A stretch of DNA of 64,000 bases from Prorocentrum cordatum (taxonomy: Eukaryota > Sar > Dinophyceae > Prorocentrales > Prorocentraceae). Below the pieces are notes generated by a model that worked only from the letters and a program-made list of their open reading frames with translations, did no database searches and was not told where the DNA came from. Both the position numbers and the translations under genes were made by a program. The stretch is taken from the NCBI GenBank assembly GCA_963575745.1, contig CAUYUJ010003892.1, forward strand, positions 45,001 through 109,000, given 5' to 3'. Of this stretch, positions 39,845 to 52,269 are shown piece after piece. Every line of letters starts with the position of its first letter. The first letter of the stretch is position 1.

Positions 39845-40660
39845 GGCCACGAAGCGTGTCAGGGGTGTGCCGACATGGATGGGGCGGCCACCTGTGGACA
39901 CCGCCACCTGGGGCCTTTCATTGGAGATCCCTATGGGGCCACGAAACGAATGAGGATTTTGCCAAAATGGACGTGAAGCAGCATGCTGACCTTGCCAATG
40001 GGGCATTCGGAGGAGCTCCCTATGGGGCCTCGAAGCGCGTGAGGGTTGTGTTAAAATAGGCGGGGAACCGCATTGGGACCTTGCCACTGGGACCGTCGGT
40101 GGAGCCCCTATGGGGCAACCGAGCGTGCGAGGGTTGCGCTGACGAAAGCCGCATGTGGGCCCTGCCGCTGTGAGGTTGTACCAGAATGGGCGGGGAACCG
40201 CGTGTGGACCCTGCGATTGGGGCCATCGGGGGAGCTTCCTATGTGGCCACGAAGCGTGTGAGGGTGGTGCCAAAATGGGCGAGGAACCGCATGTGGACCG
40301 TGGGCCTTCGGAGGGGCTCCCTATGCGGCCACGAAGCGTGTGAAGGGTATGTCGAAGTGGGTCGGGGACCGCCTGTGGACCCTGCCATTGGGGCCATCGG
40401 GGGAGCTCCCAATGGGGCCACGAAGCGTGTGAGGGTGGTGCCAAAATGGGCGGGGAACCGCATGTGGACCCTGCTACTGAGGCCTTCGGAGGAGATGGGT
40501 ATGGGGCCACACAACGTGTGAGGGTTGTGCCAAAATGGGCGGGGAACCGCATGTGGACCCTGCCATTGGGGCCTTCGGTGGAGCTCCCGATTGGGCAACG
40601 CAGCGTGTCAGGGGTATGCCCAACTTGGTGGGGAACCGCATGTGGACCTTGCCCGTTTGC
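39845..40660. repeat. 87-bp tandem repeat array, about 9 copies
   Basis: Unit: GGGGCCACGAAGCGTGTGAG, GGTGGTGCCAAAATGGGCGG, GGAACCGCATGTGGACCCTG and CCATTGGGGCCATCGGGGGA, then GCTCCCTAT. Period 84-90 bp. Copies align on CCACGAAGCGTGT near 39846, 40247, 40331, 40419 and 40505, with degenerate units between. The array begins and ends abruptly. Confidence 0.9.
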
Positions 40661-41400
40661 ATTGACCCCGTCTCTTGAGCCTCGAAGGTTTGGGTTTCGG
40701 CTCATCACTCGGATCTCTGGTGGTCTTTCGAGACCATCTGGGCTCCCCCAGAACGCCCTCGGCGAGGCGCATCTGCTGGAGAGCACCCCGAGGCTGGAAA
40801 ACCTCCGAGGTCGTTCGAAAAACCTGCGCGCACGCCTGGGGGATCCCGCGCCGGAGCGGTCGGCGAGGCCGCCATTGGTGGCAAGAACAGCCAGAGGAGC
40901 GAGCGGCGATACGCCGCGGTTACCAGGAAAAGGAATGGAGGAAGGAGGAGGAGGAGGAGGATGATGAGGAGGAGCAGGAGCAGGAGGAGCAGGAGGAGTA
41001 CGAAGGCCGTTGGTCTGGCGTGAAAGAAACAGATCTAAGAGTCCTAGCGGAAAGGGGCCCTCCTCGGCCCCGGCCCTTCACCCTCATGCGTTTGTTGACA
41101 GCTTCAGGGCCCAGGGAGGGCCCAGGGGCCTTGCAGGCCTGCGCTGGATCGAATCGCTAAGCCGGATCGGATCGGAAACGGGTCGCATCGCCCGCGAGTC
41201 GCCCCGAGTCGAGTGGAGATCGGAGCGCTGCGCCTGGCTCTGGCTGGCCCTGGGTCGGTGCATCGAGCCGAATCGAATCGAATCGAATCGGAATCGCTGC
41301 CCTGGCTGGCGAGTCGAGTCGCATCGAATCGTAGGCCGCCCCTGCCTTGGGGGGCAAATCCGGCGGACAAAAACCTGCGAGGTCCGACAAACTCTCGGGG
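40660..41400. other. Spacer with GGA tract and GAATC repeats
   Basis: No gene is supported. GGA/GAGCAG repeats lie at 40935-41005, and CGAATCGAATCG short repeats at 41268-41300. Confidence 0.4.
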
Positions 41401-42699
41401 CCCGCCTGCTCGACGAGGAGGGGCGGAGGAGGGCCAGCGAGGGCGGTGCGGAGCTCGAGCGGAGAACCCTGCGGCGCGGAAGCTTCGGGGATCTGCTGAC
41501 CGGGGTCCATCCAGACCCGGGCGAGGAGTTGTCGGGGTGCGCGGCGCCTTCGCCTCGCCTCCTCTGGGGGGCCGAGGTGCCGCGGGCCGCGCTGTTGCTG
41601 CTTCCGGGGGCCGCGGGCGCTGTGGCCGAGGTGACCAGGGCCGGCATGGAGTTGGCAAGCGTGGGCGTGAGCGGCCTCCGGCAGTACGACGTTCACCTCG
41701 CTTGTCGGGGTGCCCTGGCTTCCATGAGGGGCCCGGGCGCGCGCGCGCCTCGACGTCGAAGTCGCCTCGGGCTAATTAGTGCCCGGGCGAAGCAGCGCAG
41801 GCCGAGCACGTCCCCCCCTGGCCCTTGGGCGGCCCGCCTCTGGTCGATATGGGGCGCGGGCTGGATCGCAGCGCGGGGCAGGCTCTGGCCCCCCCGAGCC
41901 CGTTCCGCCAGGGGCCGGGGCTGGAAATGGACATGCAGTGCGGGATCGATTGCCGCGCTTTTCTCGGGCCCCAGCTCCGCGTCGCCGGGCGCGAGAGATT
42001 AGACATTTTCCGTGCATTCGCCGCTGCTGTCGAGCCCATCGATCTGCGTTTTCTGACCAGGCGCCGCGCGCGCATCGAGTGCGCCCCCGGCGCGCGCCCA
42101 TGTTTGCTGCTATGATGGTCGTCCTCTTCGACTGGCCGGACAGGGCCCTGCCTCGACGACTGGCGCGCGGATTTGCTATCGCCGGGCAGATCGAGCCGTC
42201 GGGCGCGCCGCGGCCCATTGAGGCGACGACGAGTGGGAATGCGTGCGCTCGGGCCGGGGAGCGGCTCCTCGGGCCAGTCGCGGAAGCATTCGTGGACGTC
42301 TTCGCGCGCGACGCATCGATCGCGCCGCGGACCGCAGTTGTCGTTGGGAGGACGGTGGAGGGGATCCAGGCAGGTCTCGTCGACCCGCTGAGGGCGCGCT
42401 AGGAGAAGGATAATATTTTCGGAACAGGGTTCATCTTGACCCCTACCCAGGCATGTTCTCGACGACGGCACCTCCATCGATGGCGGCAAAGCCGCATCGA
42501 TTTTATGACTACCATGACAGAGACTGTCGCGCATATCTTTCCAGTTCTGGTTTTCCTCATTGCGAAAGCTCTCGGGATGCAGCTCTGCAGAACCAAAGGG
42601 GGACTCCCGGCGCGGTTCTCCATGGACGGGTCGGGCCATCGACGGCCGTTCCCGTCGGTCCACCAGATGCGCGTCAATGCTGTCGCGGTGCTGCGCCCG

Positions 42700-42880
42700 C
42701 AGCTCTGGCAGCGGTATTTCTCAGCGCTGCGGGGCTTGCCGTTCGGTCTGGGCAGCGCCGTCAACCAGTTCACCCGCTGCGCTGCTTCCCTTGCGGCCGT
42801 GGCGCGCAGGGTGCTCATCATTTTGCGCGGCCGCTACGTGGGCGACAGTGTGATCATGGAGCTGACCTGCCTTCGGGGTG
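42700..42880 (+). pseudogene. Retroelement reverse transcriptase palm, altered YxDD box
   Basis: After FSALRGLPFGLGSAVNQF comes RRVLIILRGRYVGDSVIM. The expected Y-V-D-D box reads Y-V-G-D, so the first catalytic aspartate is replaced. With the frameshifts on both sides, this copy cannot be active. Confidence 0.7.
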
Positions 42881-43179
42881 GCGGGCATGACGCGTTCCGG
42901 GGCCTCGCGGGCAGGGAATTTGGCCGTCGGACAGAAGACGTCACGTGCATTCTGATGCCTTCACTTTACTGGGGCATCTCTTCGACATGTCCACGCCGCG
43001 CGTGGACCGGGCGATCGTCTACGCTCCGACACTGGGTTCCCCCGAGGACCTCCAGGCCGAGCTGCGGGCCAGTCTCCAGAAGGGCCAGCTCTCGTCGGGG
43101 GAGGTGGCCCACGTCCGGGGCGTTGCTGGGGCGCCCGTGTCGGGGGGCAATGGCCGCCTTGGCTGGTCGCCAACATTAC

Positions 43180-43850
43180 GCGCGCGAGCTCAGTGTGACG
43201 CCGAACCCGGACCAGGCAATCCGGTACCTGCTGGCCGTCTTGGAGGCGATGCCAGATGCCGTCTTCGACATGTTCCAGCGGCCAAACCCGCCGGTCGGCA
43301 TCTTCGCGGACGACGGTGCCGAGGGTCCATGGCGGGGATGCGCGGCGTCACCTTCGAGGTGGGCAGGCCGCCAGAATTTTTCGGGAACGGTGTCTCTGGG
43401 CAGATGCGGCCCTTGTTGGACGAGGGCGGCGCAGTAATTGACCGAGCGGAGCTGCTGGCGGCCGGCCCCGCCGCTGGCCCACTCGACCACCGCGCGTTGA
43501 AAAGGCAAAGGCGTCGTTCGTATCTTGGACAACGCGAGCGCGGAGACGGCGCTGGTCAAAGCTGGGCGGCCCGCGGAGACAACGTGTTTCTTGGCGTTGG
43601 TCGCCGACGCCGCCGCGGGCGGCCTCGGCGCCGCGGTCTGGCGCGACCGCGCTGACGCAGACTACAATCCAGCGGGCGTTGCGTCGAAGGCGGGGCTCGA
43701 AGACTCGGCGGTGCTGACGAGCGCGGAGCTCAGGGCGCGCGCCGAAGTGAACGCTGCGTTGCCTGACGCGACCGCGCTGGATTTCCATTGGCTGCGGCAG
43801 CGCCGGGCACGGCCGCGCCTGCGCAGCGACGTGAGAAATGCGCATTCTGG
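43180..43850 (+). pseudogene. Retroelement RNase H domain, frameshifted
   Basis: Blocks in three frames rebuild an RNase H order: RQHYARELSVTPNPDQAI, FDMFQRPNPPVGIFADDG (first Asp), VIDRAELLAAGPAAG (Glu), LDNASAETALVKAGRP (Asp), and then RDRADADYNPAGVASKA, where N-P-A stands for the usual N-x-A-D. It ends ELRARAEVNAALPDATAL and DFHW. At least three frame changes lie at about 43340, 43500 and between the earlier blocks. Confidence 0.7.
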
Positions 43851-46800
43851 AGCGCCTAATAGAGGGGGGCGGCCACATGCTTCAGACCACCCTTTCTTGC
43901 ATGAGATTCGGAGCGCGCGCCCGGATGCCCGCGGCAGCCCCGCCGGCCGCGTCAGCGCAGCAGCGAGGCGCGGTAGACCTAGCGCGAGAACAGCAAACCA
44001 ATTGCAAAGCTCACGGACAGGCAACGTGGTCAGCCGAACAGCAGGACACAACCGCAAAACCAGAAAACTGACAAGTGGGGCCTGCTGGTCGCGTTCCCCA
44101 GACAGCGCTGGCGGCAGGGGGTGCGCGCGTGTTCCACGGGGAACGTTGCGCCCCGCGCGTGGCGTGGAACGACTGTTTGGAGGTCCGCGACGCAGGGCGA
44201 CGATGCAACCGCATCGCGTTGCGGCCGTTTCTCCTTTCAGAGGCTCTTTTACTGGCGGCGGTCTTGCGCCGCGGCTGGGAAGGCAGCGGCAGGGGGCCTT
44301 CTGCGCAGGGGGGGCCTCGGAGACGCGGCGTCGGGGGGCCCTCGGCAGCGGTCGGGCCGAAGGCGGCGCCAGGGAAGTCTCCGGCCCCGGTCTCGCCAAC
44401 CCCCCCCGCGGATGCCGCGCGGGGCTGGCCGGCGCCCCCGGGAGATCCCGGGGGCGTAGCGAGGCCCACGCGCGCCGAGGCCCCACCCCACCCCGCCTCT
44501 CCAGGTCGGGTCGGGCCCCGGGGTCTCCCGGGAGGAGCCGGGCCCTCGAGGGCCGCGGTTCGGCCGGCCCCGAGCTCGGACCAGGTCGGTGGCGCGCTTG
44601 GGGGCGGCAGGGCCCTTGCGACTCTCGAGTCGAGGGCCCCAGGTGGTCTTGGGACTAGCTGTCAGGACCCCGCCCCCCTGCCGGGGTCGGGCGCTCCCGC
44701 CTTCTCCTGGAGGCGCGATGGGAATGCCAGGGCTGCGGGTAGGTGGCGTAGGGCACCCTGGCCCCCATCGCATTCCCCGGGGGGGGGGGGGGCGGCCGCC
44801 CCGGCCGGCCGCGCGCCGCGCAGCCATTTCGGCCCCCGAGCAGGAGCAGGAGCAGGAACAGAAGCAGGAGAAAATTCACGACGGCGTCGTCGACGACGAC
44901 GACTCCAACGACGACGCCGAGGACGGGGGTGACGACGCGACGGACGGAAGGACGCGGGCGTGGGGACGAGGGTCGGGCGAACGGTATCGGGGGGGATCGG
45001 GGAGGGATTAATCGCGGGCGGAGGATTGCGGTGCTACGGGGCCCAGACGAGGTCTGAAACGCGCAGATCGCTTGCCGACGAGTGCTTTCTTTCGAAGCTA
45101 TCAAACTATGTCCGCCGGTTCCTGGGCGATGGCGTTGGGCCTGCGTTCGCCGGCAGGATTACGGAGTTGCGAGTCTCCGCAAGAGGCCGCAAACAGTGCA
45201 AATCCAGGTTCCGGGATTGGCATTCACCGCAGCTTTTGAACACCTTCTGGGGCCAGCTCGAGGCGCTGTCTTTTTGCAAACCGACCTTCGAGTGCATTCG
45301 CATCCATATTGTCTGCTCTTGCCCTTGCCTCCTCCAGCGCGCAAGTCGCGAGTCAGCCTCGCCTGCTGGCGCGCCCGGCGCGCCCGTGAAGAAAGTTGCG
45401 AAGCCCCATCATGGCGAAGCTGTCGTTTGGGGGCTGGCCGAGCAACGCGACGTCGCGTCGCCCGAGAAGAAGATGGCGAAGTTTTGCGGAGAGAGCCTTT
45501 TGGGCGATATGGACGATGACCCTCCATCGACCCCGACGGGCGCGCAGCGCGGGCGCGGCGCCCGAATCGCATCTGGATCTCAACATCGTGTTCAACGGCA
45601 AATTGACGACGTCAGCCAGCCACCCCTGCCCAAAGCCGCCGGCCAGTTGGTCAAGATCGAGCTGGAACCAATAAAGAAGGATACTTGGCTCCAACGAAAA
45701 CTTCGTTGGAAACTCGCAACAAGAAGTATCTGTGCGCACGCCCATCGGCGAGATGAGTTGTCGCTCGCGCGCGCGCGCTGAGCGCTCGCAGGCGGCGGCG
45801 CCCAGCCGACCCTGGGATGGCGCCGCCCCAGCGCGATCCCGCCATGGATTCTGGACCGTCTCAGGCCGACCCGAAGACGACCCAACAATGGAGCCACGAG
45901 TGACGCCGAGATGGCCCGACGGCAACAAGATGGATCCGCGCGCGCCCAGGGCGGCCCCAGAATGGACACGCGACGGCTGCGCGATCCAAGCACGACCGAG
46001 ATATGATTGCAAGCGGACCTCAGGACGATCTTGACACGCCAAGAATGCCACCACTTCGGGGCCCAAACTTACTTCGAGCCGATCCTACCATGGCGGAATC
46101 TGTGAACGACTCGGGATATTTGTTCACCCCGTTTTTGCTGAGTGGGATTTTTGTCTGGCTGCACTAAAATCATAATACTAAACGGCAGTGACTTAGGCGG
46201 GATCCCGCCCGGCCCACGGCAGAAGATTGCATTGCTAGGCTTCTACGGGGGGGGGCTCGGGCGGGGCGCCACTCGCTCCCGCTATCTTCTGCAGGCTTTC
46301 TGGCGGCATTCCGCCATCTTCCGCCTCGTTTGATGTCCGTCGGCTTCCGCGAGCGAGCGATGCGACGAAAATTCTGGGAACTTTCACTGGGCCGATGTAT
46401 CGACGCGATTAAGTTGCATGGAGATTCTCGTCGCGGTTTCGATTGTGTTTCGAATGCCCGAAAATCGATAGCGGCAGCATTTCGGAGGACGTCGAGGGCA
46501 TGTATATACAGGCGTCCAACATGGAGAATGAGTTGAAAGAGTGCGCGTCGAACATGGAGACGCAGTTTGGCCGTGCTCAAAATGCGATTCCAAGGCCGAC
46601 TTCGGGAATTTCGCAACATTCGTTATGATATCATCACTGCCATGGCAAGCGAGCGGTTGCGTTTTTTTTTTGGGGGGGGGGGGAATTTTGAGAACTTCGC
46701 CTCGGATAAAGCAGCTCGCTGCTTCGCCCGGGAAATCATGCGAGCTCGCAGGGGCTCGCGCCGAGCAGCGTTTGCAGCGGGGGCGAGTGCCAAAACGCAT

Positions 46801-47755
46801 TATTAGCTGAATGTGGAAGGTCCTTCGACAGAGATGCGGCCGCGGCACTGTCGAGGAGCGATGGCATTGCGCGCGGTGGGAAGATTGCGCGGTCAGCGCC
46901 GGGCAGAGCCCCTGCAGAACGCGCGGTCATCGCGCGCATTGCGAGCGCCAACTCAGAAAAGAGAGAGAGAGAGAGAGAGAGAGAGAAAATGGGACGACTA
47001 ATGAAGATTTTGGGCCGACTGCGCAATCATCGCGCAGTTATCGATTTGAACCACAAGTGCGACTCTTTGTTGCAAGGGGCGTCGTCCGGCATGAGATGCG
47101 GAGCGACGTGGGGGGAAATCCAATGGAGGCGCTGGACGGTAGGGCGCGCGGCGGGCATCCTGGCCCTTGCCCGGGCTCGGTGCCATGACGCCGCCAGTCC
47201 TACAATGCGCATTGCATGTTCCTCACGTTGGGCGCGCTTGTATTCTCATTTCGTTGTCGCGTGTTTCTGGGCGCATGCTGGGCATGGCTATCACTGCGTC
47301 TACCACCGCATGCGCATCTCCGTCGACCCTGTGTTCGCATTTTTCCTGGGAGCCACTCTGGAGGGCCCGCCTTATGGCGGCGCCGCCTCGCCCGCTGCAC
47401 GCGCCGCCCGCCGCGCACGCCTCGGCGACCCCTCCGCGGGCGAGGCCGCGAAGGTGGACGCGATGTCAGGCAGCGGCGTGCGCGAATCGCGCGGCGAAGT
47501 GCGCTTCGCTGGGCGCGCAGAGGTCCCACTTTGTCTAATATAGGCCATGGGCAAAGATGCGAGGCCACAGCGTCGTCTACAGAACCCTTGTTCATATTCT
47601 TCAAAATTCAGTACTTCCCCAGCCGCTTCGATCGGATGGGCCCCGCTGACGAACTCCGCCTCGCCAGGGGGTGCGCCATTACAGCGCGATGCATTTTATC
47701 AGTTCTGCCATCGACCAGAAGACGAATCTCGGGGTCGACCCAGACGCGTCTGCAA
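43850..47755. other. Unassigned region between two retroelements
   Basis: No gene recognised. Very GC-rich to 45 kb with a CGACGACGAC tract (44880-44920); a GAGA microsatellite lies at 46963-46986. An 822-bp open frame at 44960-45781 has uneven composition and no motif. A short helical frame near 46497-46625 (MYIQASNMENELKECASN) could be a remnant of a retroelement ORF1, with very weak support. Confidence 0.35.
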
Positions 47756-48540
47756 ATCTTACCATTGGCGTCGCGCGGGAACCTGGGATGTTCAAGGTCT
47801 CTGGGGCGACTCCGCAGTGAGAGTGGGCGAGTCGTCGTAGATGATGTCAGCGCGACATGTTGATCTATTATGTATCCGGGGGACCCACCTCGCCGGCGCC
47901 GAATACCACGCGCGAGAAGGCCACGCTATATTTTTGTTTGGGCGCCGCGCTCTGGAAGAAAGGTCACGCGCCGGAGGTGGGGCCATCGTCTTCCCGCGGA
48001 TCCGCTCGGCAGCTCTTGCTGTCATGGCGCGCGGCGACCGCGTCGCGACGCTTCGGTTGAAAGTGCGCGGTGGGATGATTATTGTTGTGTCTGTCTACGC
48101 GCCGCACAATGGAATCGACTGCGACATCAGACATTCATTTTGCAATGACCATATGCGCGCGCATCGCAACGGAACGCTCGACGTCGCGCGTTCCGGGCGA
48201 CTTCGACGCCGGGCGGTTCCAGGGGTGGGCCAGGGGGGAAGATGTGATCGGCCCGCGCGCGTACGAGACGAGCTACGGTTGCGTGAACGATGCGACTCTG
48301 AATCGGCATCTTCTGACCGGGACTAGCTTCGCATGCGACCTAGCGATCTCGAGCGCCTTTTTTGACCGCCCCAGTGGGGGCGGGGTAGCGAGCCGAGGCC
48401 GTGGCCTGCATCCGACGCCGCCCATCGAGCGCTCAGTTTTTGCTCTATGTGACCACGTAGTCTGCCACTGCAGCTGCCTCCCCGCTGCTTTTGATTCCCG
48501 GGCGCGCAGGGGGGAACCAATCAACGGCCGAAATTTTCTT
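47756..48540 (+). pseudogene. LINE apurinic-type endonuclease domain
   Basis: EEP-fold motifs: TWDVQGL (normally N in place of D), CIRGTHL (normally QE-T), VVSVYAPHNG, GDFDA (normally GDFNA) and DHVVCH near the end (normally DHxxV). Substitutions at key Asn/Gln-Glu sites, one stop and one frameshift near 48170 show loss of function. Confidence 0.75.
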
Positions 48541-49179
48541 GTTTTTATTCAGACATCAATTGGAGTCGACTCGGGCGCGAGACGCAAGTGGCAGGCGCGG
48601 GGCGCGGCAGCGTTGAATCATGCGCATGCCAGACATGAATTTGTTACTATATCAAAGACCGCGGCGCGCGCGGACCATGCGAATCGCGGCTTGGATGACG
48701 CGGCGGATGACGTTGAACAAGCCTTCCACGCAGCCGCGTCGACCATGCTGGAGAGAGAGAGATCCCCTGCAGACGTCCGCGGACAAGTTCGCGTGCGCTC
48801 GACCCTACCAGGAAGCGAAAAGTTCGTCGTCAAAGGGGGGGCTGCCTCAACGAGAAGGTTCCTGACGAGTTGATCGGGCAGTCCGGCACGCAAAACCACG
48901 CAGCTTTGCTGGGAGATTTTGCAGGCGGCGGCAGCTGGGAGGCGGTGGGGCATCTGCGCAGACCAGAAGCAACCAAGCACGTGGACACCAAGAAGCTGGA
49001 TGGCACTTCGTCAGACACGGCTGAATGATCAACAACCATGGCTGACAATTTCGAGGCAGTATAGTGGCAGAACCGCCACCCCCAATCTCCAGCCAGACCA
49101 GGATGTTTAGCTCGGGGGGTCTTTCCCACCAGCGCAGGCAGTTGTTGCATGGATGGTTTGCGGGGGGTCTTGGATGGAT

Positions 49180-50365
49180 CGAAGTATGGGAAGGCTGCAG
49201 GTCCAGACGACGCGCCATGATATTGTTGGAGAATTCCCATGTACGGCGAAGAAGCAAGCGCTATAGCATACGGCTTTGTCAACAAGGCTGGGGCAGGAAG
49301 TCGATCCTAGAATCCTAGAGAAGAGCCTACGTAGTCTTAGTGTTTTGTAAAAGGAGACACAGCCCTTTCAGAAAAGTATAAGCTCATGTCATTGCTTTCG
49401 GTTGGTTACAAAACATTGGCGACGCTTGATTCGCGGAGGCTCAGAGAAGCGCACGCGTAACTCACAATATGGTTTTCGACTTGGACGTAGCCCTATGGAC
49501 GCTGTAATGCTCGTAATGCGCATGATTGATATCGCACGCCATAGCAACGATGATGGGATACTGGCGTTGCTGTTGGATTGGGCCAAAGTTGTTGACATAA
49601 ACAATCCATATTCCATGCGCAAAACTTTGCACAGATCTGGGCTCTCTCCCGAAGCAATGGAAATGGTGTGTTCCATACATGAGACCCGCTTCGCTGTTAT
49701 TTCTGACCACGCTGGTACTTAATCTGAAAAGCGACAGAACGCCGGCATTGCACACGGATGCCTCTCCCCGCGTCATTGCGGTCAGACCGTCATGCCGCGC
49801 GATGCGTTCGACACATTGCATATTCAGCGAGAGCCTGGGCATGTGGTTACATGGGACGTGTTATATGCAGACGACACATTACTTGCCTCCAAGCACCGGA
49901 CGAACCTCCAAACCATCCATGTTGAACGCAGTCGTTGAGGAAGGGCGCAAATATGGCTTGGATTTGACTGGGACGACGCAGTGCCGATGCAGGTGTCCAC
50001 GAACACAAAGCTCATGAGACCAGATGGGGGCGAGATCAAGACGGTCCGAGACGCTGTATATCTAGGAGGCCTGGTGTCTGGCGACGGGAGGGCGGCAGCC
50101 GAACTGTCCAGAAGGCTGGGAGCGGCGACCTGGACATTCAAGCAAGTGGGCACAGTATGGGCAACATCGCTTCTCGGGTGGAAGCGGACATGCAACATCT
50201 TCGACAGTGTCGTCTTGAGCAAACCCTTTTATTCATTGGACTCTCTTTGGCTGCTTAAGGCTGATCGTGATGTTCCGGGCGCATGTGTTTGTAGGTGTTT
50301 GCGCCGAGCGGTGGGCATCCCATCATCATTGTTATCTTGCGTGCACAACGATATTGTTTTTTGAG
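49180..50365 (+). pseudogene. LINE reverse transcriptase domain
   Basis: Fingers: KGDTALSEKYKLMSLLSV. Then GFRLGRSPMDAV and LALLLDWAKVVDINN, where the usual DWAKAFD has become DWAKVVD with the Asp kept. An intact YADD lies in VLYADDTLLASKH (about 49858-49900). The thumb contains YLGGLVSGDGRAAAELSR. Frameshifts occur near 49455, 49735 and 49925-49980. Confidence 0.8.
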
Positions 50366-50570
50366 AAAGTTTCAACGACACCGTTGTCGCCAACATTGCT
50401 CAGCAGACGAAACATCTGTACAATAAATTCGCCAATAGCGATTCTGATTAGTGTGTGAAGGTTGCGCTCTTCAGCGCAGACGGATCTCGTAGAACGTGGG
50501 CCGCCCGCCGCAAAAGAGGACATGCACGCCACCAGTGGGCATCATAAATGCGTCAGTTTTAGTCCTTCGC

Positions 50571-52075
50571 GCCCCTCGCCTCCCCTGTCCTCCCCTCCCC
50601 TCTCCTCCTCTCCCCTCCTCGCGCTGGTCAGTGCAAGCGAACGTGGATCGATATCATTATTCACGTGTCTGTCGAGCGCGCCGACGTGCACAAATCGTAT
50701 TGCCTATGCGCCCAACGGGGCGCGTGGCCTGTGATTGACTGAGTGATCGTTAGCCTCCACCCGAGAGGAGGGAAGACCGGAGGATGGGGAGCGGAGGCCG
50801 AGTAGGAGCGAAGGGCGGGTTTTGTTGTTGTTCGTGTTTCGGTCTTTTGAGCCTCTGGCATGGGCAGGGGTGTCCTGAGGGATTTAGGAAGTCTTGCGAG
50901 ATGAAGTCTTAGTGGTCTCTGTGGACTTCTGGGGAGTTTTTGGAGGGGGGTGTGGTTTCCACGGCCTTCTAATAGTATTCTCTTGGGGCCACTTCGAGGT
51001 GGGGGGCTCGAGCAGCCGCTCCGGTTTCCCTCCATTGGGCCTCTCGTGAGGCCGTATTGGTGGCGTGTTGGCCCCTTCGGGGCTCTCGGGCCGCTTTGGG
51101 GCGCCATTGGAAGCTGATCCTTGTGCCGATGTGGACGCTGTGAATACCGACAAGCATGGTGGAAATCGTGCCCAAAGCAATGGGTCAGACCCGAGGGTTC
51201 ACCAGAAGGCTGCAGAGGCGCCCCAGAGGCCACTGGACGCGCGCTTACGCTGAGGTTTCTGCAGGCTGAGGAGAGACCCCAGGGTCGGCCAAAACCCAAG
51301 GCCCCAGATAGCTGGCGGCCCGATTTCCTCCGAGGCATAACATGCAGTTCCCCTTCAGATCCCGGCAAGTCTACTTGCACGGGGGGGGGGGCAGGGAAGA
51401 AGGAGGGGCGGGGGCGCGGCGAGGCCCTAAAGGAACACTGGTCTCCCCGCAAGTCGGGGATTCCCAGCCTGGCCCAGCTGGACCCCCCTTCCAGACTGGC
51501 GGGGCCATTTCAGCTTGACCTGGCCGGGGCAGGGCTTCTAGGGATGCAGCGGCTGTCTCGCGCGCTGTGTGGGTCGGCGAATTCCTCCGTGGCGTGCGGG
51601 CTTATATGCATGCAGGCGTCGGGCCATGCATGGACAATCTGTTCGAACCCTGCGGCGTATGATGTTGAGATTCATTGTCCTTCGTAAACATGTAGAATTC
51701 CCTTGTAACTGTCGTGAACATAGACCTTGCAGAAATATATATATATATATATAGTATATAGACACACTTGTGTGTTCCCCTTGGGACCCCCAAATCAATA
51801 TTGAGTGTGCGGCAAGTGGGGTTGCCTGGGTGGACAAAGATATTCGGACCGCAGAGTCGTCACCCATACTTAATGTAGTTTTGATGGCGGGGGATGGGGT
51901 GGTGATCAACATCCCCCTCAAGTGTGCAAGGGTTCCAACATGTTGTCCATGTGCTGGATATTGCAGAGGGGTTTGGCAGGTTGCGGACAGGGTTTGGCAA
52001 GGAGTGGTTGTGTTTGCGAAGCCCTGTCCTATACTTACGATCTCTTCACTGTCAGACGGCCTATGGCAGGGCTCC
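50571..52075. other. Unassigned region
   Basis: No gene is supported. There is a TCCCCTCC tract near 50580-50625, short TTGGGGC-like repeats (50880-51120) and an AT microsatellite at 51736-51757. Confidence 0.35.
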
Positions 52076-52268
52076 ACGGTCGGAAATTTTAGTTTAGCGT
52101 GTCGCGCCGCTGGTTCTGTCCCACCACGCTGCCCAGTTCCGAAGGGCACAGGTCTCCAGTTTTTCAATCTCGCGTTCCGTGGAGCGTGGCGACGCGCTAT
52201 CCGCTCGCACGATTTAGCGTGTCGCTTTGGCAGCCGCCGCGACACGCTAAGCAGAAGATCCCGACCGT
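52076..52268. repeat. Inverted-repeat family F, copy 1
   Basis: The left arm is ACGGTCGGAAATTTTAGTTT then AGCGTGTCGC. The right arm is GCGACACGCTAAGCAGAAG then ATCCCGACCGT. Matched by 60781-60998 in both arms. Confidence 0.8.
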
Positions 52269-52269
52269 A

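Larger units (their letters stand above)
41400..43850 (+). mobile_element. Decayed retroelement with reverse transcriptase and RNase H
   Basis: Plus-strand pol-like sequence broken over several frames. Recognisable blocks in order: an N-terminal domain (PRAALLLLPGAAGAVAEV, GLRQYDVHLACRGALAS, about 41570-41730); ECAPGARPCLLL (to 42110) then MVVLFDWPDRALPRRLAR, GFAIAGQIEPSG (42115-42215) and LGPVAEAFVDVF; and a palm region LPFGLGSAVNQFTRCAA (42730-42790) with RYVGDSVIMEL (42830-42865). A connection RVDRAIVYAPTLGSPEDL and RASLQKGQLSSGEVAHV follows (42995-43130), then RNase H. A stop falls at 42400-42402. I know similar elements only from dinoflagellates and cannot assign a standard superfamily. 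Confidence 0.75.
47756..50570 (+). mobile_element. Decayed LINE retrotransposon (endonuclease plus reverse transcriptase)
   Basis: Blocks in LINE order. Endonuclease: TWDVQGLWGD, an in-frame stop (47838-47840), RHVDLLCIRGTHLAGAEY, RGGMIIVVSVYAPHNG, GDFDAGRFQGWARGED and CDLAISSAFFDRP (47776-48380). Linker: a helical segment to 48873 and a badly decayed part to 49180. Reverse transcriptase: GKAAGPDDAP, KGDTALSEKYKLMSLLSV, SQYGFRLGRSPMDAVMLV, GILALLLDWAKVVDINN, VLYADDTLLASKHRTNLQ, EIKTVRDAVYLGGLVSGD, ELSRRLGAATWTFKQVG and VCRCLRRAVGIPSSLLS. A decayed tail runs to about 50570. Several frameshifts and stops. No poly-A or target duplication was identified. Confidence 0.8.

Noticed and set aside
44960-45781. 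273-residue plus frame between the two retroelements
   Set aside because: Uneven composition and no recognisable domain; GC-rich chance frame is the simpler reading.
51630-51665. GTTCGAACCC as a tRNA T-loop
   Set aside because: No acceptor stem, D-arm or anticodon arm at the right spacing; similar GGTTCGAACC strings near 61885 sit in C-run repeats. No tRNA or rRNA gene was found in the window.
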